From NCBI RefSeq assembly GCF_900102675.1, contig NZ_FMYX01000008.1, forward strand, positions 1-64,000: a DNA stretch of 64,000 nt. Direction: 5' to 3'. Position numbers and translations under genes: made by a program. Every line of letters begins with the position of its first letter. Within the stretch, counting starts at the first letter, position 1. Shown here piece by piece: positions 27,213-36,304 of this stretch. The notes below the pieces were generated by a model, which saw only the letters and a list, made by a program, of their open reading frames with translations, was not told where the DNA came from and searched no databases. The DNA comes from Pseudomonas guariconensis (GTDB taxonomy: Bacteria > Pseudomonadota > Gammaproteobacteria > Pseudomonadales > Pseudomonadaceae).

Positions 27213-27374
27213 ATGCCTGCCATCCCTTCCATCACAGCTGTCGTCCTCGCGCCTGTCGCGGGCGTGGTTGTGCGTGGCAGTCAGCAGCCGGCCATGATCA
27301 GTCATTACCCACCACCTGTCAGTGGCGTGGTAGGCGGCGTAGCTCCGCCTCCTTGCGCAGTGGTGCTGGGCTGA
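27213..27374 (+). CDS. Candidate valine-rich leader peptide
   Basis: A 53-codon frame (MPAIPSITAVVLAPVAG at the N-terminus, CAVVLG at the end) upstream of the EamA carrier. Valine makes up about a quarter of its residues and occurs in runs (VVL, VVV, VV, VVL), and prolines are frequent. No signal peptide is recognisable and only a weak GAAG precedes the ATG. Its 3' part overlaps alternative RNA pairings, so it may be a regulatory leader rather than a protein-coding gene. Not recognised as any known family. Confidence 0.4.
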   Translation: MPAIPSITAVVLAPVAGVVVRGSQQPAMISHYPPPVSGVVGGVAPPPCAVVLG

Positions 27375-27391
27375 TCGGCCTCTGGCCGCCT
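27332..27391 (+). promoter_or_regulatory. Mutually exclusive RNA pairings in the EamA leader
   Basis: AGGCGG (27332-27337) can pair with CCGCCT (27345-27350), or AGGCGGC (27332-27338) with GCCGCCT (27385-27391). The second pairing would break a third hairpin, CGGCC-TCT-GGCCG (27376-27388). This is an attenuator-like layout but has no terminal T-run, so control of translation or Rho access is more likely than intrinsic termination. Confidence 0.35.
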
Positions 27392-27489
27392 CCCATCACG
27401 CTCGCAACCTACTGAACACGGTCGGCTACCTCCCTCGCTAACGCGACAGCCTGCCGTTCGGCTCATTTGCCCTATACAGGTGGCAATAC

Positions 27490-28371
27490 ATGTCTGTCTT
27501 TTCCAAAGCATCCGTGGCCTCGGCGGCCACGACCAGCCTGTTCGTCCTGCTGTGGAGCAGCGGGGCGATCGTCTCCAAGCTTGGCCTTGCCCAGGCCAGC
27601 CCCTTTGCCTTCCTCCTGCTACGCTCGGCCCTGGCGCTTGCCGGCCTGCTGATGGTCAGCCCACTGCTGGGGCTGCGCTGGCCGTGTGGTCGTGGTGCCG
27701 TGCTGCGCGCCCTGGGTACCGGTTGCGTGTTGTTGGGCGCTTACCAGATCTTCTATCTGCTTGCGCTCAACACCCACGTCACCCCTGGAATCATGGCCAC
27801 GGTCATGGGTGTTCAACCGATCCTTACCGTTGTGCTGATGGAGCGCCAGCGTTCCTGGAGCCGGCTGTTCGGGCTTGGCTTGGGGATTGGGGGGCTGGTG
27901 ATGGTGGTCTACCAAGGCCTCAACCTGGGCGGGGTATCCCTGGCTGGGATGCTGTTCGCCCTGCTGGCGCTGGCCAGCATGACGTTGGGCTCGATCCTGC
28001 AAAAGCGCATCACCGACAACCCCATGGGTACCTTGCCGTTACAGTACATAGCCGGCTTTGCCTTGTGCGCAGTGTTCGCGCCATTTCAGCCGCTCCAGGT
28101 GCAATGGAGTGCAAGCTTCATCGGTGCGCTGGCATGGATGGGGCTGGTGGTCTCGCTGTTGGCGACTTTGCTGCTGTATCGCCTGATCGCCCGTGGCAAC
28201 CTGGTCAATGTCACAAGCCTGTTCTACCTGGTGCCTGCGGTGACTGCCGTGATGGATTATCTGATCTTCGGCAATCGTCTGGCACCGCTCAGCCTGCTGG
28301 GCATGGGGTTGATCGTCGTCGGGCTGCTGTTCGTGTTCCGCAAGCCGGTGTTGCGTACGGCTGAAGCCTGA
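27490..28371 (+). CDS. EamA-family (DMT) transporter
   Basis: A 293-residue, ten-helix drug/metabolite-type carrier built of two EamA repeats (about 10-140 and 155-285). SNGAIVSKLGL-like start (SSGAIVSKLGLAQASPFAF), TPGIMATVMGVQPILT near 100 and its second-repeat equivalent VTSLFYLVPAVTAVMDY near 235 are typical. Many members export amino acids or related metabolites; the substrate here is unknown. AGGTGG precedes ATG 27490. A valine-rich leader frame lies 115 bases upstream and a strong terminator follows. Confidence 0.88.
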   Translation: MSVFSKASVASAATTSLFVLLWSSGAIVSKLGLAQASPFAFLLLRSALALAGLLMVSPLLGLRWPCGRGAVLRALGTGCVLLGAYQIFYLLALNTHVTPGIMATVMGVQPILTVVLMERQRSWSRLFGLGLGIGGLVMVVYQGLNLGGVSLAGMLFALLALASMTLGSILQKRITDNPMGTLPLQYIAGFALCAVFAPFQPLQVQWSASFIGALAWMGLVVSLLATLLLYRLIARGNLVNVTSLFYLVPAVTAVMDYLIFGNRLAPLSLLGMGLIVVGLLFVFRKPVLRTAEA

Positions 28372-28377
28372 TGCACC

Positions 28378-28398
28378 GAGGGCCGCTTTGCGGCCCTC
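28378..28398 (+). terminator. Terminator hairpin after the EamA gene
   Basis: GAGGGCCGC-TTT-GCGGCCCTC, perfect 9+9, followed by a short TT. Confidence 0.75.
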
Positions 28399-28462
28399 TT
28401 CGCGAATGGGTGTACGCCATTTCAAAAGGGACAGGGCCTTGCCCCGCGAAAGGGCCATGGCC

Positions 28463-29338
28463 CTATTTTTTGGCCGGACGCAGCACCAGCCACAAGGCCA
28501 CACCGATCAGCACTCCACCATAGAGATGCGCCATCGACAGCGGCTCGTCCAGCAGCCAGGCGCCCCACAGGACGCCGAATACCGGAATCAGGAAGGTCAC
28601 GGTACTGGCCTTGACCGGTCCGATCTCGGCCAGCAGGCGGAAGTACAGGATGTAGGCGAACGCCGTGCACAGCAGGCCCAGGCCCAGCAATGACAGCCAC
28701 ACCGGCCAACCGCCCCAGCTGGCCGGTGGCTGGGTGAGGGCACTCCAGGCGAACACCGGCATCAGCAGCAAGGTCGCGCCGAGCATGCTGCCCAAGGCCG
28801 ACAACCGACTATCCAGATCGCTCACCCAACGTCGCGCAAGGAACCCGGCAAAGCCATAGCAGGTGGTCGCGGCCAGACAGGCCAGGGCACCTTGCAACAA
28901 GGCTAGATCCAACGCCACCGGGCCCGCACCGCTGAGGATGCCGACGCCGAACAGCCCCAGGAATATGCCGCACAGCTTGGCCAGGGTCATGGGCTCGCGG
29001 AAGCAAAGCACGCCGATCAGCACACCCATCAGCGGCGTGGTGGCGTTGAAAATGGCTGAGTAGCCGGCTGGCAGCACCTGCGCGGCCACTGAATAGAAGG
29101 TGGCCGGGATCCCGGAGTTGATCATCCCCAATACCAGACAGGCGCCAAGCTTGCCGTTGAAGTCCCAGCGCACCCGCGCCGCGGCGAGAATGGCGATCAG
29201 ACCCAAACACGCGATCGAGACGCGAAAGAACGCTGTCGGCACGGTACCGAGTTCCGGCGCGATGATGCGCATGAACAGGAAGCTCGCCCCCCAGACAGCG
29301 GCAAGGGTCAGCAGGCGGGCAAGGGCGATGGGGCTCAC
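28463..29338 (-). CDS. EamA-family (DMT) transporter
   Basis: A 291-residue ten-helix carrier with two EamA repeats: AAVWGASFLFMRIIAPELG (near 15-33) and AIFNATTPLMGVLIG for the first, FAYILYFRLLAEIGPVKAS and TFLIPVFGVLWGAWLLDEPL for the second. Substrate unknown. GTG 29338 was chosen because GGAG stands at good distance; a TTG at 29353 is a poorer choice. It is unrelated in sequence detail to the EamA carrier just upstream, with which it is convergent. Confidence 0.87.
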   Translation of the reverse strand: MSPIALARLLTLAAVWGASFLFMRIIAPELGTVPTAFFRVSIACLGLIAILAAARVRWDFNGKLGACLVLGMINSGIPATFYSVAAQVLPAGYSAIFNATTPLMGVLIGVLCFREPMTLAKLCGIFLGLFGVGILSGAGPVALDLALLQGALACLAATTCYGFAGFLARRWVSDLDSRLSALGSMLGATLLLMPVFAWSALTQPPASWGGWPVWLSLLGLGLLCTAFAYILYFRLLAEIGPVKASTVTFLIPVFGVLWGAWLLDEPLSMAHLYGGVLIGVALWLVLRPAKK

Positions 29339-29430
29339 AGCGGTCTCCAGCAATCGGCAAGGGCGCGAGTGTACGCCATCGACTGAGCGCGGTTCTTGTC
29401 CTTTCTTGCTGTGTGAATTTGTCCGTGGCC

Positions 29431-29491
29431 TTTCATGGGTACCCGCTCACAGGGCGGCGATTGTCCTGCAAGAGCGGGTTTGCCTGTGAAA
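29431..29491. repeat. REP pair, degenerate
   Basis: TTTCATGGGTACCCGCTC faces AGAGCGGGTTTGCCTGTGAAA between the divergent EamA and aceK genes. Confidence 0.65.
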
Positions 29492-29554
29492 AGGGCACGA
29501 CGAAAGCAGGGGCAACTAAGCTTGCGTGTTGAACCCCCGCATGGAGTCCCCTGC

Positions 29555-31270
29555 ATGTCCCAGTCATGGCCGGCGGCCGAGATCGCCCGGATGATCCTCG
29601 ATGGTTTCGACGACTACCGCGAACATTTCCGGCGCATCACCCTGGGCGCGCGCGAGCGCTTCGAACAGGCGCTGTGGCAGCAGATCCAGCAGGCTGCGGC
29701 GGCACGCATCAATCTCTATGAAGAAAAGGTCGCCCAGGTCAATGGTTGGCTGCGCGATGGCTTTGCCGAGGCGGTACTGCTGGATGTCGAGCAATGGCCG
29801 CTGGTGAAGAATGCCTATATCCGCCTGATCGACCCGCGCCTTGACGATGAGTTGGCCGAGACTTGGTACAACTCGATCTTCTGCAGCCTGTTCAGCCACG
29901 ACCTGATCAGCGATGGCTGCATGTTCATCCATACCACCCGGCCGTCGATGCGCGGACATGAGCGGGCTGCACAGACTCGTATCTATCAGCCTGACGGCAG
30001 CGTCCGGAGCCTGTTGCGCTCGATCTTTGCCGACTACCCGTTCAATGTGCCCTATGGCGACCTGGACGGGGACGTAGCACGTCTTGAGCAGCAACTGCGC
30101 GAATGCTTGCCCGATTGGGTCTGCAAGGATCCCTCGCTGGCCGTCGAGCTGTTCTCACCGGTGCTCTACCGCAACAAGGGCGCCTACCTGGTGGGGCGGC
30201 TGTACACGCCGGATGAGCAGTGGCCGCTGGTGATTCCGCTGTTGCACCGCGAGGGCCATGGCATCGAGGCGGATGCGGTGATCACCGATGAAGCCGAGGT
30301 GTCGATCATCTTCTCCTTCACCCGCTCGTATTTCATGGTCGATGTGCCGGTGCCGGCGGAGTTCGTCAATTTCCTCAAGCGCATCCTGCCGGGCAAGCAC
30401 ATCGCGGAGCTGTACACCTCGATCGGCTTCTACAAACACGGCAAGTCCGAGTTCTACCGTGCGTTGATCAATCACTTGGCCAGTACCGAGGATCGCTTCG
30501 TCATGGCGCCTGGGGTGCGTGGCATGGTGATGAGCGTGTTCACCCTGACCGGCTTCAATACTGTGTTCAAGATCATCAAGGACCGCTTCTCGCCGTCCAA
30601 GACCGTGGACAGGGCCACGGTGATCGACAAGTACCGTCTGGTCAAAAGCGTCGATCGGGTCGGGCGCATGGCCGATACCCAGGAATTCGCCGATTTCCGT
30701 TTCCCCAAGGCCAAGTTCGAAGCGCAGTGCCTGGCCGAGCTGCTGGAGGTGGCACCCTCGACCGTCAAGCTTGAAGGCGACACAGTGCTGATCCGTCACT
30801 GTTGGACCGAACGGCGCATGACGCCGCTCAATCTTTACCTGGAACAGGCCAGTGAAGCCCAAGTGCTGGAAGCGCTGGAGGACTACGGCCTGGCGATCAA
30901 GCAACTGGCGGCGGCGAACATCTTTCCTGGTGACATGCTGCTCAAGAATTTCGGCGTCACCCGTCATGGTCGGGTGGTGTTCTATGACTACGACGAGATC
31001 AGCTTCCTGACCGAGGTGAACTTCCGGCATATCCCGCCGCCGCGTTATCCGGAGGACGAGATGTCCGGCGAACCGTGGTATTCGATCGGGCCGCACGATG
31101 TGTTTCCGGAGGAGTTTCCGCCGTTTCTGTTCGCCGACATCGGCCAGCGACGGCTGTTCAGCCGGTTGCATGGCGAGCTGTATGACGCCGATTACTGGAA
31201 GGGGCTGCAGGCGACGATCCGTGACGGGAAGGTCATCGACGTGTTTCCGTATCGGCGCAAGGCGCGGTGA
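29555..31270 (+). CDS. aceK: Isocitrate dehydrogenase kinase/phosphatase
   Basis: A 571-residue bifunctional enzyme that phosphorylates and dephosphorylates isocitrate dehydrogenase and so sets the split between the TCA cycle and the glyoxylate shunt. The ATP-binding region [18 protein letters not shown] with the lysine in KIIKDRF lies near 315-345, and the kinase core follows ([29 protein letters not shown] with the Asp pair, near 455-490). ATG 29555 follows GGAG. The gene stands alone, apart from aceA or aceB, as is usual in pseudomonads. Confidence 0.93.
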   Translation: MSQSWPAAEIARMILDGFDDYREHFRRITLGARERFEQALWQQIQQAAAARINLYEEKVAQVNGWLRDGFAEAVLLDVEQWPLVKNAYIRLIDPRLDDELAETWYNSIFCSLFSHDLISDGCMFIHTTRPSMRGHERAAQTRIYQPDGSVRSLLRSIFADYPFNVPYGDLDGDVARLEQQLRECLPDWVCKDPSLAVELFSPVLYRNKGAYLVGRLYTPDEQWPLVIPLLHREGHGIEADAVITDEAEVSIIFSFTRSYFMVDVPVPAEFVNFLKRILPGKHIAELYTSIGFYKHGKSEFYRALINHLASTEDRFVMAPGVRGMVMSVFTLTGFNTVFKIIKDRFSPSKTVDRATVIDKYRLVKSVDRVGRMADTQEFADFRFPKAKFEAQCLAELLEVAPSTVKLEGDTVLIRHCWTERRMTPLNLYLEQASEAQVLEALEDYGLAIKQLAAANIFPGDMLLKNFGVTRHGRVVFYDYDEISFLTEVNFRHIPPPRYPEDEMSGEPWYSIGPHDVFPEEFPPFLFADIGQRRLFSRLHGELYDADYWKGLQATIRDGKVIDVFPYRRKAR

Positions 31271-31303
31271 GCGTTTGAGGCTGGCTTAGAGCCCATCGCA
31301 GGT

Positions 31304-31343
31304 TGTCGCCAGGCGCTACAGCCTGATCTGGAGGCTGGCGACA
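31304..31343. terminator. Inverted repeat between convergent genes
   Basis: TGTCGCCAG and CTGGCGACA pair perfectly with a 22-base interior that can partly fold. It lies between aceK and the convergent lipoprotein gene. No T-run. Confidence 0.5.
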
Positions 31344-31354
31344 GCGCAAAGGTG

Positions 31355-32215
31355 CTACCCCTTCATGCACTTGAGTTCGGTGAAGTCGTTGCGCACCTTG
31401 CTCAGCCGTTCCTGGAGGTACTGCCGTTGTACCGGGGTGCTCTGCTTCATCAGGTCCACCAGCAGGCTGCGGGCCTGTTGTTCGGAATGCTGGAAGGCAA
31501 TGCGGTATTCCGGGCTCCATAGGCTCTCCTTGCGTTGCAGCAACTGCGCGATGCGGGGCTCGAAGGCGGGCGTGTCGCGCTGAGCCATGACCAGCACCAG
31601 TTGCTGCTGCCAGTGGGCGCGGTTGGCGATCCACTGACGATTCTGGTCGCCGAGGGCCTGGGACCAGGTCAGCACGCGCAGGCGTTGGGACGCGTTGAGT
31701 TCGCCCAGCCAGGGTTCGAGGCGCTTTTCCATGCGTTTGGCGCGGTCGTTGATCTGCTTGGGCAGGGGCGTCTCGACATAGTTGGCCTGGCGCTCGCGGA
31801 TGTCATCAAGAAAGGCCTGGCGCATCTGCGCGACCTGCTCGTCGCTCATGCCACGCAACAGCTGGGTGGCGGAGGGGGTGATCGCCTCGGCGACCCGGCC
31901 GATGGCCTGGCGAGCTTCGGTGGTGCGCTGCAATAGTGCCTGGTCGGTGACTTGGTCGGTGACGACCATCTGGCGGATCTGGTCGAGCCACTCCAGGTAG
32001 CCGGGCAATTGCGTCTTGCAATGCCAGGCCAGGTGCTGCTTGAGACGCTCATCGAGCCAGGTTTTCTGCTGGCGGTTCATGTTCAGGTAGTCATCCAGGG
32101 ACCAGGGCACCAGCACGTCGAGGTTGCGGTAGGCCAGGTCGATGCGGCTGCAGGCGGCCACTGCCAAGGTCAGGCACAGGACGATGATGAACACAGGGCG
32201 TAGGGTGACGGGCAT
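31355..32215 (-). CDS. DUF6279-type lipoprotein
   Basis: A 286-residue protein with a lipoprotein signal peptide (RPVFIIVLCLTLAVAAC, lipobox LAVAAC, lipidated Cys at about 22). The mature part is almost wholly helical and charged (DLAYRNLDVLVPWSLDDYL, then many Gln/Arg-rich helices), as in DUF6279 proteins. Function is unknown. After the Cys comes SR, which does not fit inner-membrane retention, so it probably goes to the outer membrane. Confidence 0.83.
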   Translation of the reverse strand: MPVTLRPVFIIVLCLTLAVAACSRIDLAYRNLDVLVPWSLDDYLNMNRQQKTWLDERLKQHLAWHCKTQLPGYLEWLDQIRQMVVTDQVTDQALLQRTTEARQAIGRVAEAITPSATQLLRGMSDEQVAQMRQAFLDDIRERQANYVETPLPKQINDRAKRMEKRLEPWLGELNASQRLRVLTWSQALGDQNRQWIANRAHWQQQLVLVMAQRDTPAFEPRIAQLLQRKESLWSPEYRIAFQHSEQQARSLLVDLMKQSTPVQRQYLQERLSKVRNDFTELKCMKG

Positions 32216-32345
32216 GGGCGAATCCTTGCTGGAGCTTGCCAGGCAGTAGACGCAAGGGAGCTCCGTCGGTTCCTGGGCACGGACGGCCAGGCGGCGAAGG
32301 CTGTTCAGGTGTAGAATAGCCGCCTTGTCTTGAGGATCTTCGTAA

Positions 32346-33182
32346 ATGGCTTTGCTTGGGCGTTACAACAGTTTGCAAATCGTGAAATACACGGACTTCG
32401 GCCTGTACCTGGATGGCGGTGCGGATGGCGAGATCCTGCTGCCCAAGCGCTACATCCCCAAGGACGTCGACGCCGAGATCGACGACTGGCTCAATGTGTT
32501 CATCTACCTCGACAGCGAAGACCAGCTGATCGCCACCACCGAAAAGCCCAAGGTACAGGTCGGTGAGTTCGCCAGTCTCAAGGTCAAGGACATCAACGGC
32601 GCGGGCATCTTCCTCGACTGGGGGCTGTCCAAGGACCTGTTGATGCCCTATTCGGAAGAGTCGCGTCCGCTGAAGATCGGCGACTACTGCGTGGTGCACG
32701 TCTACCTGGACAAACGTACCCGTCGCATCACCGCCACCGCACGCCTGGACCGCTACCTCGATCGCACCCCTGCCGACTACCAGGCCGGCCAGCCGGTGGA
32801 ACTGCTGGTGGCCGGGCAGACGCCCATGGGCTTCAAGGCGATCATCAACAACCGCCACTGGGGCTTGATCCACAAGAACGAGGTGTTCAAGTTCCTGCGT
32901 TCGGGCATGCATGAGAAGGGTTACATCAAGGAAGTGCGCCACGACGGCAAGATCGCCCTGAGCTTGCAGCCGGTGGGCAAGGTCCTGGTCGACAGCCTGC
33001 CCGAGCAGATCATGGCGCGCCTGGAGGCTGCGGGCGGGATGCTCGAGGTGTGCGACAAGAGCGACCCTGAAGTGATCAGCCGACTGTTCAATGTCAGCAA
33101 GGGCAACTTCAAGAAAGCGATCGGCGCCCTCTACAAGCAAGGCCGCATCGTCATCCTTGACGATCGCATCGAACGGGCCTGA
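32346..33182 (+). CDS. CvfB-like S1 RNA-binding protein
   Basis: A 278-residue protein with three S1-like beta-barrel domains (about 1-65, 70-140 with GEFASLKVKDINGAGIFLDWG, and 150-215 with HKNEVFKFLRSGM) and a C-terminal winged helix (VISRLFNVSKGNFKKAIGAL). This is the CvfB/YitL plan. CvfB binds RNA and affects virulence gene expression in Staphylococcus; the role in pseudomonads is unknown. Its stop codon is directly followed by the stop of the convergent gene, with no gap. Confidence 0.87.
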   Translation: MALLGRYNSLQIVKYTDFGLYLDGGADGEILLPKRYIPKDVDAEIDDWLNVFIYLDSEDQLIATTEKPKVQVGEFASLKVKDINGAGIFLDWGLSKDLLMPYSEESRPLKIGDYCVVHVYLDKRTRRITATARLDRYLDRTPADYQAGQPVELLVAGQTPMGFKAIINNRHWGLIHKNEVFKFLRSGMHEKGYIKEVRHDGKIALSLQPVGKVLVDSLPEQIMARLEAAGGMLEVCDKSDPEVISRLFNVSKGNFKKAIGALYKQGRIVILDDRIERA

Positions 33183-33563
33183 TCAACCCTGCAGGAAGGG
33201 CGTGAAGTCCAGCTGCTCGCCACCGGGGCGGGTGTCGCGCAGCAGCGAGTCACGGTCGGCGCTCAGGGCCAGGCTGATGGTCGAGCGCCGCTTGCCTGGA
33301 TGACGGACTTCCATCTGCTCCTGGTGAGCGCGCAGGAAGTTGGTCGGCACTTTCAGGTGCTGCAGCTCATCGGTCTCGGGGGTGTGCAGCAGCAGGTTGA
33401 CCCAGTCGGGCTGGCCTTTGCGCAGTAGCGCCGTCGGCACATCGAACCACCACAGGTTGCGTTTGCGATCCAGGATCGCGAGCAGGGTGTTGTCGCGGTT
33501 GAGCACCGGCCGCTCCAGCGCTTGGTTACGGCGGGCGATGGCGGTGGGTTTGTCGAGTTTCAT
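33183..33563 (-). CDS. Hypothetical protein
   Basis: A 126-residue protein (MKLDKPTAIARRNQALERPV at the N-terminus) that I do not recognise. It has no signal peptide or membrane helix. The middle part (ILDRKRNLWWFDVPTALLRK) and the basic stretch HPGKRRSTISLALSADRDS suggest a small mixed alpha/beta cytoplasmic protein. ATG 33563 follows AGGAACC. It ends exactly where the CvfB-like gene ends on the other strand. Confidence 0.72.
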   Translation of the reverse strand: MKLDKPTAIARRNQALERPVLNRDNTLLAILDRKRNLWWFDVPTALLRKGQPDWVNLLLHTPETDELQHLKVPTNFLRAHQEQMEVRHPGKRRSTISLALSADRDSLLRDTRPGGEQLDFTPFLQG

Positions 33564-33835
33564 GCAGGTTCCTGCGGGTTGACGCGAGATAAGGCCTGGT
33601 ATTGTGCGGGGCCGGCTGCGGGCAAACAAGCCTGGGAGCAGCGGCCCGGTCCAGCAGCAAGGCGCTTACGGTTCAGCCCCGGTCGGTCTACAGGCATTTG
33701 TAGCTGTTTTCTTTTGGTGGCCTGGCGTTGAGCTGCAACGTGTCTGATGTGGTCTATTAGACTTGCATCATTGAAACGTGCCTGCCCGATTGGCTGGCCT
33801 TCACCTGACACGATCCTGCAGCGAAAGGAGACGCT

Positions 33836-34789
33836 ATGTTTTTCCCCAACCTGCGCGGTTTGCCCCTGCACCGCGTGCTGGTGCGCACCGTCCGCGAGTT
33901 TCTCGATGACGAGATGTCCACTTATGCGTCCGCGCTCGCCTACCAAATGCTGTTTTCGTTGTTCCCCTTCCTGTTGTTCCTCATCGCCCTGATCGGTTTC
34001 CTGCACCTGCCGGACTTCTTCTCCTGGCTGCGCCTGCAGTCGGAGCTGGTGCTGCCGCCCCAGGCCCTGGAGCAGGTCAATCCGGTGATCGACCAGCTGC
34101 AGCAGTCAAAGGGGGGGCTGCTCTCGGTGGGTATCGTCATCGCCCTGTGGACGGCTTCGGCCGGCGTGCGCCTGATGATGAGCGCGATGAACGCCGCCTA
34201 CGACGTACCCGAAGGGCGGCCGGTCTGGAAGCGCATCCCGCTGTCGGTGGTTTACACCATCGGCATCGCCGGTATGCTCCTGGCGGCGGCGGCGCTGATG
34301 GTGCTAGGGCCGCAGGTGATGGAGTGGATCGCCGCCCAGGTGGGCATGCAGGAGGTCATCGTCACGGTCTGGACCATCCTGCGCTGGCCGGCGATCATCA
34401 TTCTGATGATGGTGGCGGTGGCGCTGATCTACTACGTCATGCCCGATGTGAAGCAGGAGTTTCGCTTCATCACCCCAGGCTCGGTATTGGCGGTGGTCGT
34501 GTGGATCATTGCTTCGCTGGCATTCGGTTACTATGTAAAGACCTTCGCCGATTACAACGCCATGTACGGCAGTATCGGGGCAATCATCGTCCTGCTGCTG
34601 TACTTTTACATTTCCGCCGCCGTGCTGCTGCTCGGTGCCGAGATGAACGCGGTGATCGAGCACATGTCGGCCGAAGGCAAGAACCCTGGTGAGAAGGAAG
34701 CCGCAGGTCATACCTCCAAGGAGACATTGACCGTGCTCGGCCATGAACATCCTGTCGAGCCCCAGCCGAGTGAGCCGAACCCCCGATGA
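33836..34789 (+). CDS. YihY/BrkB-family inner-membrane protein
   Basis: A 317-residue protein with about six membrane helices (near 30-55, 100-120, 140-165, 180-205, 215-240, 245-270) and the family features [20 protein letters not shown] and [22 protein letters not shown]. The tail (after 285) is charged and soluble. Family function is not established; an older RNase BN label was wrong. AAAGGAG precedes ATG 33836. The stop overlaps the next start as ATGA, coupling it to the deformylase gene. Confidence 0.87.
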   Translation: MFFPNLRGLPLHRVLVRTVREFLDDEMSTYASALAYQMLFSLFPFLLFLIALIGFLHLPDFFSWLRLQSELVLPPQALEQVNPVIDQLQQSKGGLLSVGIVIALWTASAGVRLMMSAMNAAYDVPEGRPVWKRIPLSVVYTIGIAGMLLAAAALMVLGPQVMEWIAAQVGMQEVIVTVWTILRWPAIIILMMVAVALIYYVMPDVKQEFRFITPGSVLAVVVWIIASLAFGYYVKTFADYNAMYGSIGAIIVLLLYFYISAAVLLLGAEMNAVIEHMSAEGKNPGEKEAAGHTSKETLTVLGHEHPVEPQPSEPNPR

Positions 34790-35322
34790 TCCGTGACATC
34801 CTCAAGATGGGCGACGAACGCTTGTTGCGCATCGCCCCGCCGGTACCGGCGGACCTGATCGGCAGCGAGCAGTTGCAGGCGCTGATCGACGATATGTTCC
34901 AGACCATGCGCCATGTGGGCGGCGTGGGCCTGGCCGCACCGCAGATCGGCGTCGACCTGCAACTGGTGATCTTCGGCTTCGAGCGCAGCGAGCGTTATCC
35001 GGATGCCGAACCCGTACCCCAGACCATCCTGCTCAACCCGGTGATCACGCCCTTGTCCCCGGAGGTCGAGGACGGCTGGGAAGGCTGTCTGTCGGTGCCG
35101 GGGCTGCGCGGTGTGGTGCCGCGCTTCAAGCACATCCGTTACGAGGGCATCGACCCCGATGGCAATCCGATCAACCGCTTCGCCGACGGTTTCCACGCCC
35201 GTGTCGTGCAGCATGAATGCGACCATCTGATCGGCCGGCTGTACCCGTCGCGCATTCAGGACTTCAGCAAGTTCGGCTATACCGAGGTGCTGTTCCCTGG
35301 GCTCGATGCACGTGACGACTGA
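34786..35322 (+). CDS. def: Peptide deformylase
   Basis: A 178-residue Fe(II)/Zn hydrolase that removes the formyl group from new polypeptides. All three motifs are present: [10 protein letters not shown] (about 46-55), EGCLSVPG (with the metal Cys, near 103) and [10 protein letters not shown] (HExxH, near 144). It has the longer loop [19 protein letters not shown] typical of a second, non-fmt-linked deformylase in pseudomonads. It overlaps the BrkB gene by four bases and its 3' end overlaps a convergent GNAT gene. Confidence 0.92.
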   Translation: MIRDILKMGDERLLRIAPPVPADLIGSEQLQALIDDMFQTMRHVGGVGLAAPQIGVDLQLVIFGFERSERYPDAEPVPQTILLNPVITPLSPEVEDGWEGCLSVPGLRGVVPRFKHIRYEGIDPDGNPINRFADGFHARVVQHECDHLIGRLYPSRIQDFSKFGYTEVLFPGLDARDD

Positions 35323-35726
35323 TCTCGCACCATTGCCACCAGACGCTTGCTGCGCTGGTAGCGCGCCAGCCGTGAGGCCAGTGCCTCGGGCAGCGTATCT
35401 GTCAGGGTGAAGGCCTGGCGCTGGTAGAAGGCCTCCAAATCAGGATGGCAGAACAACCAGGTCGGGCCGCAGGTGACCTGCAGTGCCGCTTCGATCAACT
35501 GGGACGCGACCTGTTGGCCACGCCACGCTGGCGCAACGAACAGGCCTGTGAGCCAGTGCCCTTGGGCCACGGGGCTCAGGCTCATGCCCGCGACGATACC
35601 TCCCGCCCGTGCCACCCACCATTGGCCATCGCCCGCGGCGCGCATGCGAGAGTCGTGCTGGCGGTAGAAATGATCGAGTAGCTTACGTTCAAGGGGCCCC
35701 AGAGGGCTGCAATGGAGCGGATTCAT
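35277..35726 (-). CDS. GNAT-family N-acetyltransferase
   Basis: A 149-residue protein with the acetyl-CoA motif A as [20 protein letters not shown] (Q/RxxGxG/A form: RGQQVA), an upstream beta strand ([16 protein letters not shown]) and [15 protein letters not shown] near the end. The acceptor is unknown. ATG 35726 is the likely start; TTG 35738 would add four residues, and neither has a good ribosome site. The last 46 bases overlap the 3' end of def on the opposite strand. Confidence 0.8.
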   Translation of the reverse strand: MNPLHCSPLGPLERKLLDHFYRQHDSRMRAAGDGQWWVARAGGIVAGMSLSPVAQGHWLTGLFVAPAWRGQQVASQLIEAALQVTCGPTWLFCHPDLEAFYQRQAFTLTDTLPEALASRLARYQRSKRLVAMVRDQSSRASSPGNSTSV

Positions 35727-35877
35727 GGGCGTGGACAAGGGTTTTCGTGGAGGCGTTTTTTCGCAGATTGTTGCAGGGTTCGCAAGAGTGATTGTCCGAG
35801 TTCGGGGTTCAACTATTCCAGGCGGGGAGTAGACTTTCAGACATCCCCCGGCAGTACGAAACGGGATCGGTACTTCG

Positions 35878-35899
35878 TGTCATCTTCGGAATGATGACA
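35878..35899. promoter_or_regulatory. Inverted repeat upstream of the DUF2790 gene
   Basis: TGTCATC-TTCGGAAT-GATGACA, a perfect 7+7 repeat 66 bases before the start. It may be an operator. A second repeat, CAATC-GAGTT-GATTG, follows at 35931-35945. Confidence 0.4.
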
Positions 35900-35930
35900 A
35901 CTTCTCCGCGCCATTCACGGCATATGAAGT

Positions 35931-35945
35931 CAATCGAGTTGATTG
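35931..35945 (+). promoter_or_regulatory. Inverted repeat just before the ribosome site
   Basis: CAATC-GAGTT-GATTG ends five bases before AAGG of the DUF2790 gene. As RNA it would be a weak hairpin next to the ribosome site. Confidence 0.3.
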
Positions 35946-35964
35946 CTTTTAAGGCCAACCTCTC

Positions 35965-36222
35965 ATGAAAGCTTTACTGATTCTCGCACTGGTCGGTATG
36001 TCCTCGCTCGCCTTCGCCGATGAGGTCAAGACCGCCACCAACCAACCTGCAGTCGAGCAGTACGACTATTCCACCAACCTGGACATCAAGCGGGTGATCA
36101 GCCTGTCGACCATCCCCAACGTCTGCGAGGTGGTGCCTGCTACCATGACCTACGAAGACCACCAGGGCCAGGTACACACCATCCAGTATCGCGCCATGGG
36201 TGAGGGTTGCAGCCAGGGCTGA
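35965..36222 (+). CDS. DUF2790-family exported protein
   Basis: An 85-residue protein with a signal peptide (MKALLILALVGMSSLAFA) and the DUF2790 core: YDYSTNLDIKRVISLS, PNVCEVVPATMTYEDHQG and QYRAMGEGC, with two cysteines that may form a disulfide. Such proteins occur in several copies in Pseudomonas and respond to environmental cues, but their function is unknown. AAGG lies at fitting distance before ATG 35965. Confidence 0.87.
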   Translation: MKALLILALVGMSSLAFADEVKTATNQPAVEQYDYSTNLDIKRVISLSTIPNVCEVVPATMTYEDHQGQVHTIQYRAMGEGCSQG

Positions 36223-36304
36223 AACTGTCGGTGGGCAGATAAGGTTTACCTCGGCGTCGGGTCGGGCTTAGGATCGATCTCCCTTTGATGAAGGAATATC
36301 GTCC

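Larger units (their letters stand above)
27000..27489 (+). other. 490-base region: REP cluster and leader of the EamA gene
   Basis: Up to 27120 this region holds three REP-like units. From 27213 to 27374 there is a valine-rich small frame, and from 27332 to 27391 overlapping inverted repeats. The rest, to the EamA start at 27490, shows only its ribosome site AGGTGG at 27478-27483. Confidence 0.7.
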
